Below the pieces are notes generated by a model. It was not told the origin of the DNA. It made no database searches and saw only the letters and a program-made list of their open reading frames with translations. Positions 6,681 to 7,132 of a DNA stretch of 7,132 nt are shown piece after piece (position 1 is the first letter of the stretch; every line of letters starts with the position of its first letter). The stretch spans positions 1 to 7,132 of the forward strand of contig DAUV01000033.1 in NCBI GenBank assembly GCA_002505325.1. Reading direction: 5' to 3'. Made by a program: the position numbers and the translations under genes. The stretch is from Euryarchaeota archaeon UBA623 (GTDB lineage Archaea; Thermoplasmatota; Poseidoniia; Poseidoniales; Thalassarchaeaceae).

Positions 6681-7132
6681 ATGTCCATCCCACACGCTGC
6701 CTTCATCAGACCGAGGAAAGGCGGACTGGGTCTGCCTGGGCGCGATTTGAATTCGGGATGGTATTGAGTCCCGACGAAATAGGGGTGGTCGTCGAGCTCC
6801 ATTATCTCGCAGCGCTGTCCAGTCTCGTCCTTGCCCACATATCTCAGACCGGCACTTTCAATCTGTTCGATTAGTTCAGGATTGACCTCGTAGCGGTGGC
6901 GGTGGCGCTCATCTACGTGATTAGCACCGCCATACAGCCGACGCATCTTGCAGTCATCGACGAGGAATGGAGTGGGCTTTGTCCCCAGACGCATGGTGCC
7001 TCCCATATGGGTCTTGGATATCTCCGGCATGAAGACTACAGCCGGGTGAGGGGTGTCTTCGTCGAACTCTGTCGAATTTGCTCCTTCCATCCCGAGAACG
7101 TTGCGACAGAACTCGATGGTAGCTACCTGTAG
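6677..7132 (-). CDS. pyrG: CTP synthase, C-terminal glutaminase fragment (5'-partial)
   Basis: CTP synthase makes CTP from UTP, ATP and glutamine. The window holds only the last 151 residues, and the frame is open to the right edge: reading upstream of the internal Met at 7090, codons continue without a stop as LQVATIEFCRNVLG. This matches the sequence just after the GxCLG nucleophile loop, so the catalytic Cys lies a few codons outside. Inside the fragment are NSTEFDEDTPHP (about 19-30), GGTMRLG (44-50), the ERHRHRYEVN block (75-84) and QYHPEF (123-128), in which H125 and E127 complete the class I amidotransferase triad. The start and the synthetase domain are not seen. The TAA stop overlaps the stop of the convergent NAD-kinase-like gene by four bases. 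Confidence 0.95.
   Translation of the reverse strand, partial: LQVATIEFCRNVLGMEGANSTEFDEDTPHPAVVFMPEISKTHMGGTMRLGTKPTPFLVDDCKMRRLYGGANHVDERHRHRYEVNPELIEQIESAGLRYVGKDETGQRCEIMELDDHPYFVGTQYHPEFKSRPGRPSPPFLGLMKAACGMDI

Overview
The window is almost entirely protein-coding: five complete or near-complete genes and one gene cut by the right edge, with only about 120 bases of non-coding DNA. I see no rRNA, tRNA, CRISPR, insertion sequence or prophage. The best guess for the source is a free-living, compact-genome prokaryote, probably a planktonic euryarchaeon of the marine group II (Poseidoniales) type. The grounds are frequent AGG/AGA and ATA codons at moderate GC, starts without clear Shine-Dalgarno sites, very tight packing, and an AcoX-like ATP-NAD kinase family protein. 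No single marker gene proves this, so a bacterium cannot be excluded.

Layout from left to right: (1) bases 2-1717, plus strand, an unrecognised membrane protein with about six N-terminal membrane helices and a long helical cytoplasmic part built of about six degenerate units of about 62 residues; (2) 1714-2541, minus strand, a rhodanese-type tRNA U34 hydroxylase (TrhO); (3) 2542-4494, minus strand, a threonyl-tRNA synthetase of the bacterial type with TGS and editing domains; (4) a hairpin plus T-run terminator at 4548-4567; (5) 4570-5478, minus strand, carbamate kinase; (6) a 47-base divergent promoter region; (7) 5526-6680, plus strand, an ATP-NAD kinase/AcoX family protein; (8) 6677-7132, minus strand, the C-terminal glutaminase part of CTP synthase, cut by the window edge.

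thrS and trhO abut with no spacer and probably form one transcription unit concerned with tRNA: one product charges tRNA-Thr, the other modifies wobble U34, which in known organisms includes a tRNA-Thr isoacceptor. Carbamate kinase and CTP synthase both touch carbamoyl-phosphate/pyrimidine metabolism, but they are not in one operon. The NAD-kinase-like gene is divergent from carbamate kinase.

The most notable observations are the regular 62-residue repeat in the membrane protein, the two convergent gene pairs that each overlap by exactly four bases through their stop codons, the thrS-trhO pairing, and the bacterial-type ThrRS in a probably archaeal context.
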